Below are positions 1 to 9,489 of a stretch of DNA of 64,000 nt, in pieces. The position numbers and the translations under genes are program-made. The stretch is taken from positions 806,001 through 870,000 of the forward strand of contig NZ_AP022671.1 of the NCBI RefSeq assembly GCF_011405515.1. Direction: 5' to 3'. The stretch's first letter is position 1. Each line of letters begins with the position of its first letter. This stretch comes from Nitrospira sp. KM1 (lineage in GTDB: Bacteria; Nitrospirota; Nitrospiria; Nitrospirales; Nitrospiraceae). The notes beneath the pieces were generated by a model. That model searched no databases. It worked only from the letters and a program-made list of their open reading frames with translations, and was not told the origin of the DNA.

Positions 1-919
1 GAACCCGGTCGATTGCCGCACGTTCCGTTCGTCCGCATTCAATCCATTGATGAATAAGGTTCTTCACAACGAGAAGACGATCTCTGACCGCATCGATCCG
101 CCGAGCGGCCAAACGAACGCGATGCTGCGCACACACTGAGAGAAATGTCTGCAGCCCGGACAAAAAGGAGATGGCGGGGACGGCATTGATCTGCTGGGCG
201 TCTGCCTGCAGTTGCGTCACGTCTTTTAACGACTCTTCCAGCATTCCTTCTCGAGGTCGCGAGGGTTCAGCCAATAGCAGAAGCCGTTCCGCTAACGCGT
301 CGACGGTGATGTCCAGTGTCTGAGCAAATGCCTCCTCCGATTGGGACATTCTAGCAAGATAACCCTGAATCGCGTCTACTCCCGCCTGCTGAACTCCGGC
401 TTTGATCTGCGCTTCCACTTGGTCCATCATCGCTCCGACAAGATTCCGATTGTAGGACTCTCCGGGAATCGGATGGCGCGGCAGGCTGCACAGGGCTTGA
501 AGGAATGCTTCCAACGACACAGAAGGCTGGACTTGGGCCGGTCGCTCTGTCTCGCCATGATCTTCAAATGACACACCTGTGGCACGTGTCAATGCGCTTT
601 GGATTTGTCCAAGTTGTTTGCAGAGTGAGAGAAAGTCTTGAACGGAAAATGACTTCTGCGGATCGGTCAAGGCTTCAATGAATGGAATGGCACCAAAGCT
701 TGCCCGTTCAACCTCGGGAAGGTTGATTGTCGCCGCAGAACCACCGAGGTTCGTGACCCCACCGGTCAGTATTCCGATCAATGCGGCATGGCGATCAGGA
801 TCTGGCCCCTGCTGCAGTTCATCCAGCGCGACATGGATGTTCTGTAGCCATTCCTGTGCTTCCTGAACAAACAGGTCGACCAGTTCCTTCTGAAACTCAT
901 CTGAAGATTCCCCTGCCAT
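1..919 (-). CDS. Degenerate Hpt-like protein of chemosensory operon (partial, C-terminus beyond the left edge)
   Basis: The frame is open from an ATG at 919 to the window edge (306 codons visible). The first ~80 residues resemble a CheA/PilL Hpt domain: an acidic helix (ELVDLFVQEAQEWLQNIH) followed by TNLGGSAATINLPEVE where a real Hpt domain has an H-T-L-K-G-S-A type motif. The phospho-accepting histidine and the following lysine are both missing (T and G instead), so it probably cannot carry phosphate there. The rest is helical and rich in Gln, Leu and Ala and matches nothing I recognise. It is the last visible gene of the chemosensory operon, 54 bp after the coiled-coil response regulator. 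A structural adaptor role is inference. Confidence 0.75.
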   Translation of the reverse strand, partial: MAGESSDEFQKELVDLFVQEAQEWLQNIHVALDELQQGPDPDRHAALIGILTGGVTNLGGSAATINLPEVERASFGAIPFIEALTDPQKSFSVQDFLSLCKQLGQIQSALTRATGVSFEDHGETERPAQVQPSVSLEAFLQALCSLPRHPIPGESYNRNLVGAMMDQVEAQIKAGVQQAGVDAIQGYLARMSQSEEAFAQTLDITVDALAERLLLLAEPSRPREGMLEESLKDVTQLQADAQQINAVPAISFLSGLQTFLSVCAQHRVRLAARRIDAVRDRLLVVKNLIHQWIECGRTERAAIDRV

Positions 920-973
920 GAATCCGGTCCCTCACGCTGTATGCACTCGGTGCACCGCACGCATCATATACGA

Positions 974-2509
974 TCAGGACCGCCGCGCCCCGCTTCCCAA
1001 TTGGGAAGCCAGTCCGGCAATTTCTCCGAGCTTCTTGGCCATGTCCTCAAATCGTTTCGTGGCTTGCTGCGCCGATTGCTCGGTCTCCGACACATGCCTC
1101 GTCAGGACGGCGTTCCGATCACGCTCCATTTGCAGTAGCTCCTCGAGTTCTTTGACTTTGGCCGCGATTCCTTCAATCTCCGCCATTCGTTTGGCCATTT
1201 CCTCCATACGCTGCTTTTCTCGGGCGAGGTCCTGGACGAGTTCCTCGGAGCGCTTCTGTTCGAGCGCATAGTCTCGTGCGATCTCCTGCCCTCGGGCTAC
1301 TTCCTCCTCCAGGCCGTTCATCTGCTGCACAAGCTGCATCGCCGCCTGACGCTCGGCATTCAACGCGGCTTCGAACTCTCTGGCCCGATCCGCCATCTTC
1401 TGGACCTCGGCGAGATGCTCCGCCTGCTCAGCCAGCGCATGGCGTTCCTGCTGCAGCGCCGTTTCCAGCTCCGGCACGCGATCTGCCAATTCTTGCAGCT
1501 GCGAAACACGTTGCTTCACGAGTCCGCACTGTTCCTGTTCCGCCCTGAGCTGTACCTCCAATTCGCTCACGCGTCCTGCGGCGAGCATGAGGTCATTCGC
1601 GGTCTGCTTCGCCTGGATCGCAAGTTCCTGCTTGGCCACACGCTCAGCCTCCAACTCTTGAATCTGCCTTCTCAGCAGCTGCAGTTCTTCTTGGGACTTG
1701 TGCGCGACCAGCGCCTGCTCCTGAGCCGACTCCTTCAGCTCCTGCATACGCTGTTTCGCCTCATGAAGCTCTTCGGAGGCGCGGTTAGCATGAGACGCCT
1801 GCTCCTGAGCCGACTCCTCCAGCTCCTGCATACGCTGTTTCGCCTCATGAAGCTCTTCGGAGGCGCGATTGGCATGAGACGCCTGCTCCTGTCCGGCAGC
1901 GACAAGCGACTCGAGCTCCTTGATTCGTCCAAGCTGGCTCTCCAGTTGGGTCAGCTTGTGGCTCAACATCGCCGTCTGATCACGCTCTCGTTTCAGATCA
2001 TCCTCGGCCTGCTTCAATTGCGTGGACACCTGGCGGTATGTTGCAAGTTGCTCCTCGCTGATACGTATTCCCTGTGCCGCCTCCTGAGTGGGCTGAACTG
2101 GTTCTGCCGACTTGACCGGCTGCGCCGGGGAGGCGTGCGCTTGCCGTTTGGCAAGCAGCTCCAGGACGCGATCCTTGAGAGAGGTTCCTTGGAAGGGTTT
2201 TTTGAGCACACCGTCGGCACGGCAGGATTCCGCCTGTTTCGCTACCTCATCGTTCACGATTCCGGAAATCAGAAGGACTGGGGTTGCGGCCAATGCAGAT
2301 TGGGCACGGACAAAGGCGCAGACTTCGTATCCGCTCTTATCAGGCATAATCACATCGGATACGATGAGATCCGGACATTCCTTGGACAGAAATGCAAGTG
2401 CTTCTTCACCGTTCGCCGCGAGGCTGACTCCCAGACCGGCTTCCGTCAGCAGCCGTTCAGCCACTTTCCTTACGGCGATGCTATCGTCAGCGACCAGGAC
2501 TTTCGGCAT
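974..2509 (-). CDS. Response regulator with long C-terminal coiled coil
   Basis: This is a 511-residue protein starting MPKVLVADDS at an ATG with AAAGGA six bases upstream; an in-frame TTG at 2527 is less likely. Residues ~1-120 are a CheY-like receiver: the DD acidic pair, phospho-acceptor Asp in LIVSDVIMP, Ser in LLISG and Lys in LKKPF are all present. From ~150 to the end it is almost pure heptad coiled coil, rich in Gln, Glu, Ala and Arg, including a tandem 28-residue duplication (four heptads). No DNA-binding or enzymatic output domain is visible, so phosphorylation probably alters a scaffold or localisation role. It lies between the CheW-like genes and the degenerate Hpt-like gene. Confidence 0.88.
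   Translation of the reverse strand: MPKVLVADDSIAVRKVAERLLTEAGLGVSLAANGEEALAFLSKECPDLIVSDVIMPDKSGYEVCAFVRAQSALAATPVLLISGIVNDEVAKQAESCRADGVLKKPFQGTSLKDRVLELLAKRQAHASPAQPVKSAEPVQPTQEAAQGIRISEEQLATYRQVSTQLKQAEDDLKRERDQTAMLSHKLTQLESQLGRIKELESLVAAGQEQASHANRASEELHEAKQRMQELEESAQEQASHANRASEELHEAKQRMQELKESAQEQALVAHKSQEELQLLRRQIQELEAERVAKQELAIQAKQTANDLMLAAGRVSELEVQLRAEQEQCGLVKQRVSQLQELADRVPELETALQQERHALAEQAEHLAEVQKMADRAREFEAALNAERQAAMQLVQQMNGLEEEVARGQEIARDYALEQKRSEELVQDLAREKQRMEEMAKRMAEIEGIAAKVKELEELLQMERDRNAVLTRHVSETEQSAQQATKRFEDMAKKLGEIAGLASQLGSGARRS
1713..1880 (-). repeat. Tandem 84-bp repeat inside coiled-coil response regulator
   Basis: Two adjacent 84-bp units (1713-1796 and 1797-1880) differ at only a few positions, and the first bases of a third copy follow at 1881. 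Each encodes 28 residues containing ASEELHEAKQRMQEL. The length is exactly four heptads, so the reading frame and coiled-coil phase are both kept. Confidence 0.95.
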
Positions 2510-2545
2510 ATCTGTTCCTTTCGACAAATCTCATAGCGGTCGAAT

Positions 2546-2995
2546 CTACAATTGTTTTCCCAGACGATCGAGCGCCACAATGGCCACGTCAGATCCGTCG
2601 TGATCGAAACTCCCAAATGTTGCGATGTCAAGGCCAGAGGTCGGGCGGATGCGTGACGCCTCGATCGTATGCAATGTTGGTATGTCCTCATCGATACAAA
2701 TTGCCATCGGGCCATCAACGTGTCGCGCCATCAAACAGAGTCTCGTTGCCCCTTTGAGACTGCGGGTCAAACGAGATGCCAAGTCGTACACAGGCAGCAC
2801 GGCCTTCTCCTGTCTGATGAGTGAATTGACAAATGGGGTACGGCTCGGAACTGGAATTTGTTGATCCCAGGGTGATACGCCGCCGACATCTTCGGTCCGT
2901 GCAGCAAGCTTCAGCCCTCCGACAGAAAAGACAACAACCGTCCACGCCCGCTTCGCCGCTACGGTCTGTTTCTGCTGACGCGCAGCTCTCAACAC
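2546..2995 (-). CDS. Divergent CheW-like adaptor
   Basis: A 149-residue single-domain protein with the CheW beta-barrel pattern (VVVFSVGGLKLAARTEDVGG ... VLPVYDLASRL). CheW proteins link receptors to the CheA kinase at the cytoplasmic face of the membrane. The probable start is GTG at 2995. It lacks the well-conserved NLRG-type motif of the canonical CheW at 8949-9485, so it may be specialised or bind a different partner. It sits between a second divergent CheW-like gene and the coiled-coil response regulator, all on the same strand with short gaps. Confidence 0.75.
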   Translation of the reverse strand: MLRAARQQKQTVAAKRAWTVVVFSVGGLKLAARTEDVGGVSPWDQQIPVPSRTPFVNSLIRQEKAVLPVYDLASRLTRSLKGATRLCLMARHVDGPMAICIDEDIPTLHTIEASRIRPTSGLDIATFGSFDHDGSDVAIVALDRLGKQL

Positions 2996-3022
2996 GGTCG
3001 AATCGCCTCTCTCTGCATCGGG

Positions 3023-3499
3023 TTACTCATGTCGGGTAGCAGGTCCGACTAATGCCAGCTCTCCGATCTCGCCCAACACCCACTCGGAATTGAGGATCAA
3101 TGCCAGATCATGCTGATAGGTTATCGTCCCCGGTATCCAATTTCGTTCTTCGGCCTGAAACTGGGGAGGAAGCGGCTGACACTGCTCTCGGGATACCTCG
3201 ACCAATCCCACGACCTCATCCACTCGTATGGCGGCATGAGAACGATCGTTGGAATACAAAATGGTCCGAATCTCCCGGCTCTTCTTGTCCAAAAACGTCG
3301 ACAGAAGACCTGCAAGGTCGACATCCGGATACATGGAACCGAGCCATGTCACGGCCCCATTGATGCCAGCCTGTTCAACCGTCAGCACGCCTCGCACGCA
3401 ATCGGAAGGCAGAGCGCAATAGCGCGTGCCGTATCGGATGACAAGAAATCTCGCCGAGTCGACCGCGGTTACGGCTTTGAAATGTCCGCGCAAGCTCAT
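3023..3499 (-). CDS. Divergent CheW-like adaptor
   Basis: A 158-residue protein with an ATG start at 3499. The N-terminal half carries a CheW-type strand pattern (ARFLVIRYGTRYCALPSDCV) and the middle has YPDVDLAGLL, corresponding to the P-x-x-D-L segment of CheW. It follows cheA by 56 bp. Together with the next gene it gives this operon two non-canonical CheW domains besides the standard CheW and the CheW domain at the end of CheA. The exact role is inferred only from the fold and the neighbourhood. Confidence 0.75.
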   Translation of the reverse strand: MSLRGHFKAVTAVDSARFLVIRYGTRYCALPSDCVRGVLTVEQAGINGAVTWLGSMYPDVDLAGLLSTFLDKKSREIRTILYSNDRSHAAIRVDEVVGLVEVSREQCQPLPPQFQAEERNWIPGTITYQHDLALILNSEWVLGEIGELALVGPATRHE

Positions 3500-3555
3500 A
3501 CTTGGTGTGCCCTTGAGAACCCCCTGGACTGTCCTCTAGGATGCGGCCAGCAACG

Positions 3556-6500
3556 TCACGCCTCGCCTGCATGCACCTCGGGTCCGATCCAGCGCTCCAG
3601 CTCCTGGATCAAGGCCCGTTCTTCAACCGGTTTGGCAATGTAGGAACTGGCCCCAATGTTGATAGCCATTTGACGGTGCTTGTCTCCAGCCCTGGTCGTC
3701 ATGACGATAATAGGTGTCTGCTGGGTTTGCGGCCTGCTTCTCAGGGCCTGAATCACTTCATAACCGTTCAGCTTCGGCATCTCCAGGTCCGTCAGTATGA
3801 GCCTATAGCTCTGCGCGGACGCTTTCCTCAGACCTTCCTCACCGTCTACGGCAGTCTCAACCTCATATCCAGCGGTCTCCAACATGCGCCCTACGAACTT
3901 TCGGATACTTAGGGAATCGTCGATCAAAAGAATCTTCTTCTCACTCACCGGGGGAGCAATCGACGTGTCGAATGCTTTCTCACTGTTGGCGGCGATTGGC
4001 TCTTGCGAAACCGCATCAGCGATTGACGGTTTTTGAGTTCCCGTGACCAGCCTCGCAGGATCAAGCACGAGTACGACTCGTCCTTCCGGGTCGATGGTCG
4101 CGCCCCCGAACATAGAATGTGCGAGGGACTTGAGCGAAGCGATCGGCTTGATGACAATTTCCTGTCTGCCCAATAATTCGTCCACCACGAGCCCGATCGG
4201 CCCGACACCGGTCCGCACAATCACGACCGCTTTCCCAATCTCTACCGTGCCAACGGCGGCCCGATTCAGCAGCCGCTGTAGGGGTTGTACCTCTATCGCC
4301 TCGTCTCCTATCTGAATGACCGAGCGGTCACCCAGGTGCTGCAATGATCCGTTCGTCAACATGGTCACTTCTCGGACGCTTGGCAGCGGTATGCCGTATC
4401 GTTCTGACCCACTGCGGACCATCAATGCGGTTGCGATCAACAGGGTCAACGGGAGATGTAGCGTGAACTTCGTTCCGATCCCTCTGACAGATTCCACGTC
4501 GATGTGCCCGTTCATGCTTTCGATCACACGCTTGACCACGTCCATGCCAACCCCGCGACCGGCTTGTTCACCGACATGGTCCGCCGTGGAAAAGCCGGGC
4601 ATGAAGATGAATTTGATGACCTCGCCCTCAGGAAGTGTCTTGGCCAGATCGGCACGCACGAGTCCGCGCTCGACAGCTTTGGTACGGATCTTTCCGATGT
4701 CGAGGCCGGCGCCATCGTCCTCGACTTCGATCACAACGGCATTTCCTCGATGTGAGGCGTGAAGATAAATGGTTCCGGCTGCCGGTTTGCCGATGGACAC
4801 ACGCACGGCCGACGGTTCGATACCATGATAGACAGCGTTCCTGACCAAATGGACCAAGGGATCGACCAATCGTTCGACAACGCCGGTATCCACTTCGGTA
4901 TGCTCGCCCGAGGTGACCAGGGTGACCTCTTTCCCGGTCGCTCTCGCCATTTCCCGAGTCGCACGGCGGAACCGGGTAAACGGGGTGCCGATCGGAACCA
5001 TGCGGGCTCTGGCAATCTCGTCCCGCATACCGAGCGTCAACTGCTGGAGCTGGCTCATATCTTCATGCGATCGCCGGATTGAACCGCTCAATTGCGACAT
5101 CGACTCGGAAATATCGGCCGTGACCTCACTGATACGGCGCGCGAGAATGTTGAAATCATCGTACTTATCGAATTCCAGTGATCCGAAATCGCTGAGGCCG
5201 GGGAAGGAGGAGCCTGACTGGCCGGCATGCGAGCCTCTTACGCCGGCTGGGATGTTCGACACCACAGACGGAAGGGTAAAGGTGTGCTTTTCCTCGAAAG
5301 ACCGGACAGAGTCCATCAATCGGCCTTTACAGGCAAGCACCTGCTGGGACAATTGTTCGAGCACTCGAAGACGTTGCTCCAAGCGGCCGCGGCCAATCAC
5401 CAATTCGCCGACCAGATTCAACAATCGTTCCAAGCGGTCTCGGCTGACACGGATGACTTCTCGATCTTCACTCCCCGCGCTGTCTTTCGCTCTTGCATCG
5501 TTCTGTTTTGAAGAATCGAGATCCTGCGCATCTCTGGTCTCTGCGGCTGCCTGGGTTTGAATGGCCTGTGAATGATTAGACTGGGACATCGCCGCGACTA
5601 TCGCGGCGGGGTTTTCCAGTTGCTTGAGCCCGTGCGAGGCGATGGTATAGCGCTGCCGTACGGTGTCCAGCAGTGTCGGATCTCTTCGCATCAGTAACCG
5701 CACGACGTCGATGGCCCTCAGAAGCATGTCGGCGTGGCCGGGCAGGACTTTCACGCGGCCGTCCCGCACAGCTCCCATGAAATCCTCGACATAGTGGGTC
5801 AGATCGCCGATCGCCTGAAAGCCGACGGTATACGCCGATCCCTTCAACGTATGGGCGGTGCGGAACAGTTGATTGATCAACTCTGGATTCTCTGGCTCCT
5901 TTTCGAGCCGAAGCAGTTGAGCCTCGAGCGATTCGAGATACTCCTGCGCTTCCGGGGCGAAGTAGGACAAAACCTCAGGATCCAGTTGTGGAAGCAGATA
6001 GTCGTCGGACAGCTGAAGCGGCTGGCCAATGGAATGGTCTGTTGTCTGGGACTGATCGATTGGCGATGCGACGACCGACACGGACGGGTGAACATCGGGC
6101 TTGGAAGCAACGGCCGACTGATCCACTGCCATGACGGCCTGTCCCTGTGCAATCGCATGGAGTCTCTGAATGGCGGCAGGAACATCGCGCTGGAGCTGAG
6201 CAATTCGTCCATCATCCCGTCGCATCAGGATTCGAATCACACCCGTGGCGTAGCCGATCGCTCCCCACAACACCTCTGACCCCGTGATGTGCTTTTCTCG
6301 GACGGCGATCAGGCAGTCCTCCATGCCATGCGCGACATCCCCCACGACAGTAAACCCAATGGTGTGGGCTGATCCTTTTAATGTGTGAGCGGTACGAAAT
6401 AATGCATGAATCGTCTCGGCTTCACCTGGCGCTTCTTGCACGCGCCTCACGAGTCTGTCCACCGTATCCAGGTACTCTTCCGCTTCAGGTGCAAAATACG

Positions 6501-6981
6501 AGAGAACATCCGCATCGATGGATGGGATCAGATAATGGGGGGCGGGCAGGTTCTCACTTGACGGATCGGCATTCGAGGCCCCAGGTGACTGAACCAACAA
6601 CCGCGCGACCTCGCTCCTCCACCGCTCACTCACAGCCACATCTTCGGAGCCTCCCTGTCGGACGACTTCCAGTTGGGCGGAAAAGGATTCCAGCATCCCT
6701 CGCAGCGCCCCAACGGCGTGCGGCCACAATGCCGCGTCAATCGACGTGGCCTGTTCCAACGTCGATTCGAGCAATTCCCCGAGCGTGGCCAGACCTGTGA
6801 ATCCGTAAATCCCCGCAGCACCGCGAACCTTGTGAGCCCAGACGTATTGACTCTGCAGCTCCACAGCTGAAGGAAGTGCGTCTCCCGGAGGATGAAAGGA
6901 TTCCGCCAGCGCCGTCGCGGCTTCGGTGGCTTCCATGACAAAGATGTCGATCAAAGCCTGTCGATCCAGTTCGGCGCTCAT
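3556..6981 (-). CDS. cheA: Hybrid chemotaxis kinase CheA/ChpA-like with three Hpt domains and a receiver
   Basis: This 1141-residue cytoplasmic histidine kinase has its ATG at 6981 with AAAGGA upstream. Domain order: Hpt1 (~1-110, motif AHKVRGAAG), Hpt2 (~155-265) and Hpt3 (~330-440), both of the latter with LFRTAHTLKGSA; dimerisation region (~520-650); HATPase with N-box HLVRNAVYHGIE and G-boxes VEDDGAGLD and GRGVGMDVV; CheW-like domain; and a C-terminal receiver (LLIDDSLSIRK, LTDLEMPKLNG, YIAKP). Hpt2 and Hpt3 are clear duplicates. Multiple Hpts plus a fused receiver resemble PilL/ChpA, which control type IV pili in other bacteria; the output here is unknown. It lies directly downstream of the receptor gene. 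Confidence 0.95.
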   Translation of the reverse strand: MSAELDRQALIDIFVMEATEAATALAESFHPPGDALPSAVELQSQYVWAHKVRGAAGIYGFTGLATLGELLESTLEQATSIDAALWPHAVGALRGMLESFSAQLEVVRQGGSEDVAVSERWRSEVARLLVQSPGASNADPSSENLPAPHYLIPSIDADVLSYFAPEAEEYLDTVDRLVRRVQEAPGEAETIHALFRTAHTLKGSAHTIGFTVVGDVAHGMEDCLIAVREKHITGSEVLWGAIGYATGVIRILMRRDDGRIAQLQRDVPAAIQRLHAIAQGQAVMAVDQSAVASKPDVHPSVSVVASPIDQSQTTDHSIGQPLQLSDDYLLPQLDPEVLSYFAPEAQEYLESLEAQLLRLEKEPENPELINQLFRTAHTLKGSAYTVGFQAIGDLTHYVEDFMGAVRDGRVKVLPGHADMLLRAIDVVRLLMRRDPTLLDTVRQRYTIASHGLKQLENPAAIVAAMSQSNHSQAIQTQAAAETRDAQDLDSSKQNDARAKDSAGSEDREVIRVSRDRLERLLNLVGELVIGRGRLEQRLRVLEQLSQQVLACKGRLMDSVRSFEEKHTFTLPSVVSNIPAGVRGSHAGQSGSSFPGLSDFGSLEFDKYDDFNILARRISEVTADISESMSQLSGSIRRSHEDMSQLQQLTLGMRDEIARARMVPIGTPFTRFRRATREMARATGKEVTLVTSGEHTEVDTGVVERLVDPLVHLVRNAVYHGIEPSAVRVSIGKPAAGTIYLHASHRGNAVVIEVEDDGAGLDIGKIRTKAVERGLVRADLAKTLPEGEVIKFIFMPGFSTADHVGEQAGRGVGMDVVKRVIESMNGHIDVESVRGIGTKFTLHLPLTLLIATALMVRSGSERYGIPLPSVREVTMLTNGSLQHLGDRSVIQIGDEAIEVQPLQRLLNRAAVGTVEIGKAVVIVRTGVGPIGLVVDELLGRQEIVIKPIASLKSLAHSMFGGATIDPEGRVVLVLDPARLVTGTQKPSIADAVSQEPIAANSEKAFDTSIAPPVSEKKILLIDDSLSIRKFVGRMLETAGYEVETAVDGEEGLRKASAQSYRLILTDLEMPKLNGYEVIQALRSRPQTQQTPIIVMTTRAGDKHRQMAINIGASSYIAKPVEERALIQELERWIGPEVHAGEA

Positions 6982-7017
6982 TCCAGTCCTTTCCTACAGG
7001 GAGCCCAGCCAGCATTC

Positions 7018-8892
7018 CTATGCGAGTTTGAACTGCGCAACCGAAGATGTCAGCCCGTCGGCGAGCTTTGCCATGTCCTCGACGGTCATACGCGCCGCAT
7101 CCGTCGCCTTCTGCGTGGCAACGGCGCCGCCGGTAAAATCCCTGATCGACCGTCCGACCTGATCCGTCGACGCGGTCTGAGTGACAGCCGAACTCGCGAT
7201 GGTCTGTGCCAACTCCGCGGACCGCTGCGCGATGCCCGAAATCTCATTGAACACTTCACCGGTACGAAGGGCCGACGCTGATCCGGCTTCCACCGCTTGA
7301 GTTTCCTGTTCCATCGCGACGACGGCGTCCTGGGTTTCCGACTGGATGACTTTCACGAGATCGGCGATCTCACGGGTTGCCTGCGTGGAGCTCTCGGCAA
7401 GCTTTCTGACCTGATCAGCGACGACGGCGAACCGGGCTCCGGCCTCACCGGCGCCGGCCGCTTCGATCGCCGCATTCAAAGCCAGCAGGTTCGTCTGATT
7501 GGCGATGTCTCGGATGGTCGACACGATCTGAGAAATTTCCAATGACCGGTCGCCGAGGGCTTTCACCTGTTTCGACATCCGTTGCACCGCGGAGCGGATG
7601 CTCTGCATGTCCTGCACAGTTTCCTGCACCGCAACCCGCCCGCGCTCGGTCGCCTGCAGCACTTGCTTTGCGGATTCAGACGAGGCGCCTGCCGTTTCAG
7701 CCACCTGCCGCATCTGCGCGGCCAATTGCTCGACGGCGCTCAGCGTTTTGACCGATTCGTCTGCCTGATGTTTGGCGGTTCCGGCCATCTGTCCCGCGCT
7801 GTCCCGCAATGTTCCCGCCGACTTGTTGACGCGATCGGCCGCTTCTCTGACCTGTTTGAGCAACTGTCCGAACCGGGAGATCATCAAGTTGAACCCGTCC
7901 GCCAGGTTACCGAACATGTCGGCCGTCACTTCACCACGCTTGGTCAGATCCCCTTTACCGACCTCGGACACCAACACGAGGAAATTCATCAACCGCTTTT
8001 GCATCTCGTTTCGTTCGTCTTCCGACGTCACCAGTGACGTGATTCGGTCCAACATCGTATTGAACGAGGTTGCCATTTGCCCGAGCTCATCCTTGGACGC
8101 AATCTTGGCGCGAGCCTGATAGTTTCCGTTGGCCGCGAGCTGCGCGACGCTGGCCACTTGGCCAAGACCGAGCGCCAGCTTGTGGGCGACCCAATACCCG
8201 AGCGCCAGACCAAGCAAGACGGCAATGAGTCCGCCGGCCACCAAGACCAGTGTTCCGTTCCATGCCAGCGACTTGGCGTCATCGTTCAGGTCGCTCGAAA
8301 CCGCTTGGATGGTCTTAATCTGATCGGCATGTCGGCTGGTGACCAGGTCATACGCGGGAGCAATACTGACCGTCAGCGCCAACTGACCCAATTCACGCAT
8401 TTGTAAGGCCTGAGACTGCGTCAGGGCCTTGGATTCGAAGCTCTCTGCAATCGCCGCAACGCCGGCTTCGGCCTGGGAGAAAAATCCGGACAGCGCCGCT
8501 TTCAAATCCGTCAGGCCTTTGGCCTCATCCAGTCCAGAGCTCGACGTCCGAAGGGGCTTCATGCCGTAATTGTTCACCAGCTGCATCGCCCGCTGTTTGT
8601 AGGGAGCCAGCTTTCCGATGTCCGCCTTGAAGTCCGCGGCACGCGGGGCTTTGGCCAAATCCTGCAGGGTTTCATGGTATTTGTTCACATTGAACAGCAG
8701 CTGATTGAAGTCGATCAACGCGACGGTGTAGTCGGCATAGATCTGATCCGCCTGCTGGCTCAGCCGCTTGTTGGTCCAGACGCCAAGCGACGCCATGAAC
8801 ATGATGATGACGCTGATGACACCGAACGTCACCAGAAGTTTGGACTGTGTTTTCAAATTCTCAAATTGCTGCATCATGCCAACCCGTGCCAT
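7018..8892 (-). CDS. Methyl-accepting chemotaxis protein (PilJ-like receptor)
   Basis: A 624-residue inner-membrane receptor with ATG at 8892 and a strong GAAGGAGG site. TM1 is at ~20-40 and a helical periplasmic sensor at ~45-200. TM2 (~208-232, [20 protein letters not shown]) is followed by a HAMP domain and what looks like a second HAMP ([18 protein letters not shown]). The long signalling helices end in a hairpin tip with [20 protein letters not shown] and [13 protein letters not shown]. The usual tip sequence has R-A-G-E before the FAVVA segment, so this tip is mildly atypical. No C-terminal CheR/CheB docking pentapeptide is seen. It is co-transcribed with cheW upstream and cheA downstream. 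Confidence 0.93.
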   Translation of the reverse strand: MARVGMMQQFENLKTQSKLLVTFGVISVIIMFMASLGVWTNKRLSQQADQIYADYTVALIDFNQLLFNVNKYHETLQDLAKAPRAADFKADIGKLAPYKQRAMQLVNNYGMKPLRTSSSGLDEAKGLTDLKAALSGFFSQAEAGVAAIAESFESKALTQSQALQMRELGQLALTVSIAPAYDLVTSRHADQIKTIQAVSSDLNDDAKSLAWNGTLVLVAGGLIAVLLGLALGYWVAHKLALGLGQVASVAQLAANGNYQARAKIASKDELGQMATSFNTMLDRITSLVTSEDERNEMQKRLMNFLVLVSEVGKGDLTKRGEVTADMFGNLADGFNLMISRFGQLLKQVREAADRVNKSAGTLRDSAGQMAGTAKHQADESVKTLSAVEQLAAQMRQVAETAGASSESAKQVLQATERGRVAVQETVQDMQSIRSAVQRMSKQVKALGDRSLEISQIVSTIRDIANQTNLLALNAAIEAAGAGEAGARFAVVADQVRKLAESSTQATREIADLVKVIQSETQDAVVAMEQETQAVEAGSASALRTGEVFNEISGIAQRSAELAQTIASSAVTQTASTDQVGRSIRDFTGGAVATQKATDAARMTVEDMAKLADGLTSSVAQFKLA

Positions 8893-8948
8893 GAGAGCCT
8901 CCTTCTCGCGTCCTCGGACCGTATAAAGCGTCGTTCAATTGTCTCCGG

Positions 8949-9485
8949 TTATGCTGCGTTTTCGAAATGCGAAAGCACGACGGATGTCTCCAACACCCCT
9001 CTGAGCCGATCCTCCAGTTTGACGACCCCGGAGATAAATGGATTGGCCGCGTCTCCCGTTCCTGACGGAGACGGCATGAATTGATCTCTCGCAATGGTGC
9101 GGATTTCCGGAACAGCATCGACCAGAACCGCGACTTGCCATGATCCATGCTTCAACACGACGGCATACCGAAGAACCGCGTCGTCTGCCAACCCGAACAT
9201 TCCCCGCAGATCGAGAAGCGGCACCACCGCCCCACGCAGATTGGTCACGCCGACCAGTCCGGCAGGCATTCCCGGCACAGGAGTAATCGATTCCACGACG
9301 AACACTTCTCGGACATGTTGCAAATCGACCGTGAACAGCTCTCCGCCCAGCGAGATGATCGCCACACGGAGCGCGGCGGCACCGGGGGAAGGGGCGACGC
9401 CATTACCATGGGGTCGCCCCACCGACGGAACAGCCTTCTCAGGCTGACTGATCGGAACCGGCATAGAAGGCTGCGCCGACGCCAT
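8949..9485 (-). CDS. cheW: Chemotaxis adaptor CheW
   Basis: A 178-residue protein; after a Pro/Ala-rich N-terminal ~40 residues it is a canonical CheW domain (VAIISLGGELFTVDLQHV, SITPVPGMPAGLVGVTNLRG, VVPLLDLRGMFGL). The NLRG-type motif that contacts the receptor and CheA is intact, unlike in the two divergent CheW-like proteins of the same operon. It starts at ATG 9485, four bases after the stop of the response regulator, and precedes the receptor gene, so it is probably the main kinase-receptor coupler. Confidence 0.92.
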   Translation of the reverse strand: MASAQPSMPVPISQPEKAVPSVGRPHGNGVAPSPGAAALRVAIISLGGELFTVDLQHVREVFVVESITPVPGMPAGLVGVTNLRGAVVPLLDLRGMFGLADDAVLRYAVVLKHGSWQVAVLVDAVPEIRTIARDQFMPSPSGTGDAANPFISGVVKLEDRLRGVLETSVVLSHFENAA

Positions 9486-9489
9486 GTCT

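Noticed and set aside
1415-2536. A 373-codon plus-strand open frame rich in Leu and Arg
   Set aside because: It lies antisense to the response regulator/coiled-coil gene. Its composition is the mirror of Gln/Glu-rich heptads, and there is no ribosome-binding site or domain.
5734-6279. Plus-strand 181-codon frame inside cheA
   Set aside because: It is a shadow of the strongly supported kinase reading frame on the other strand.
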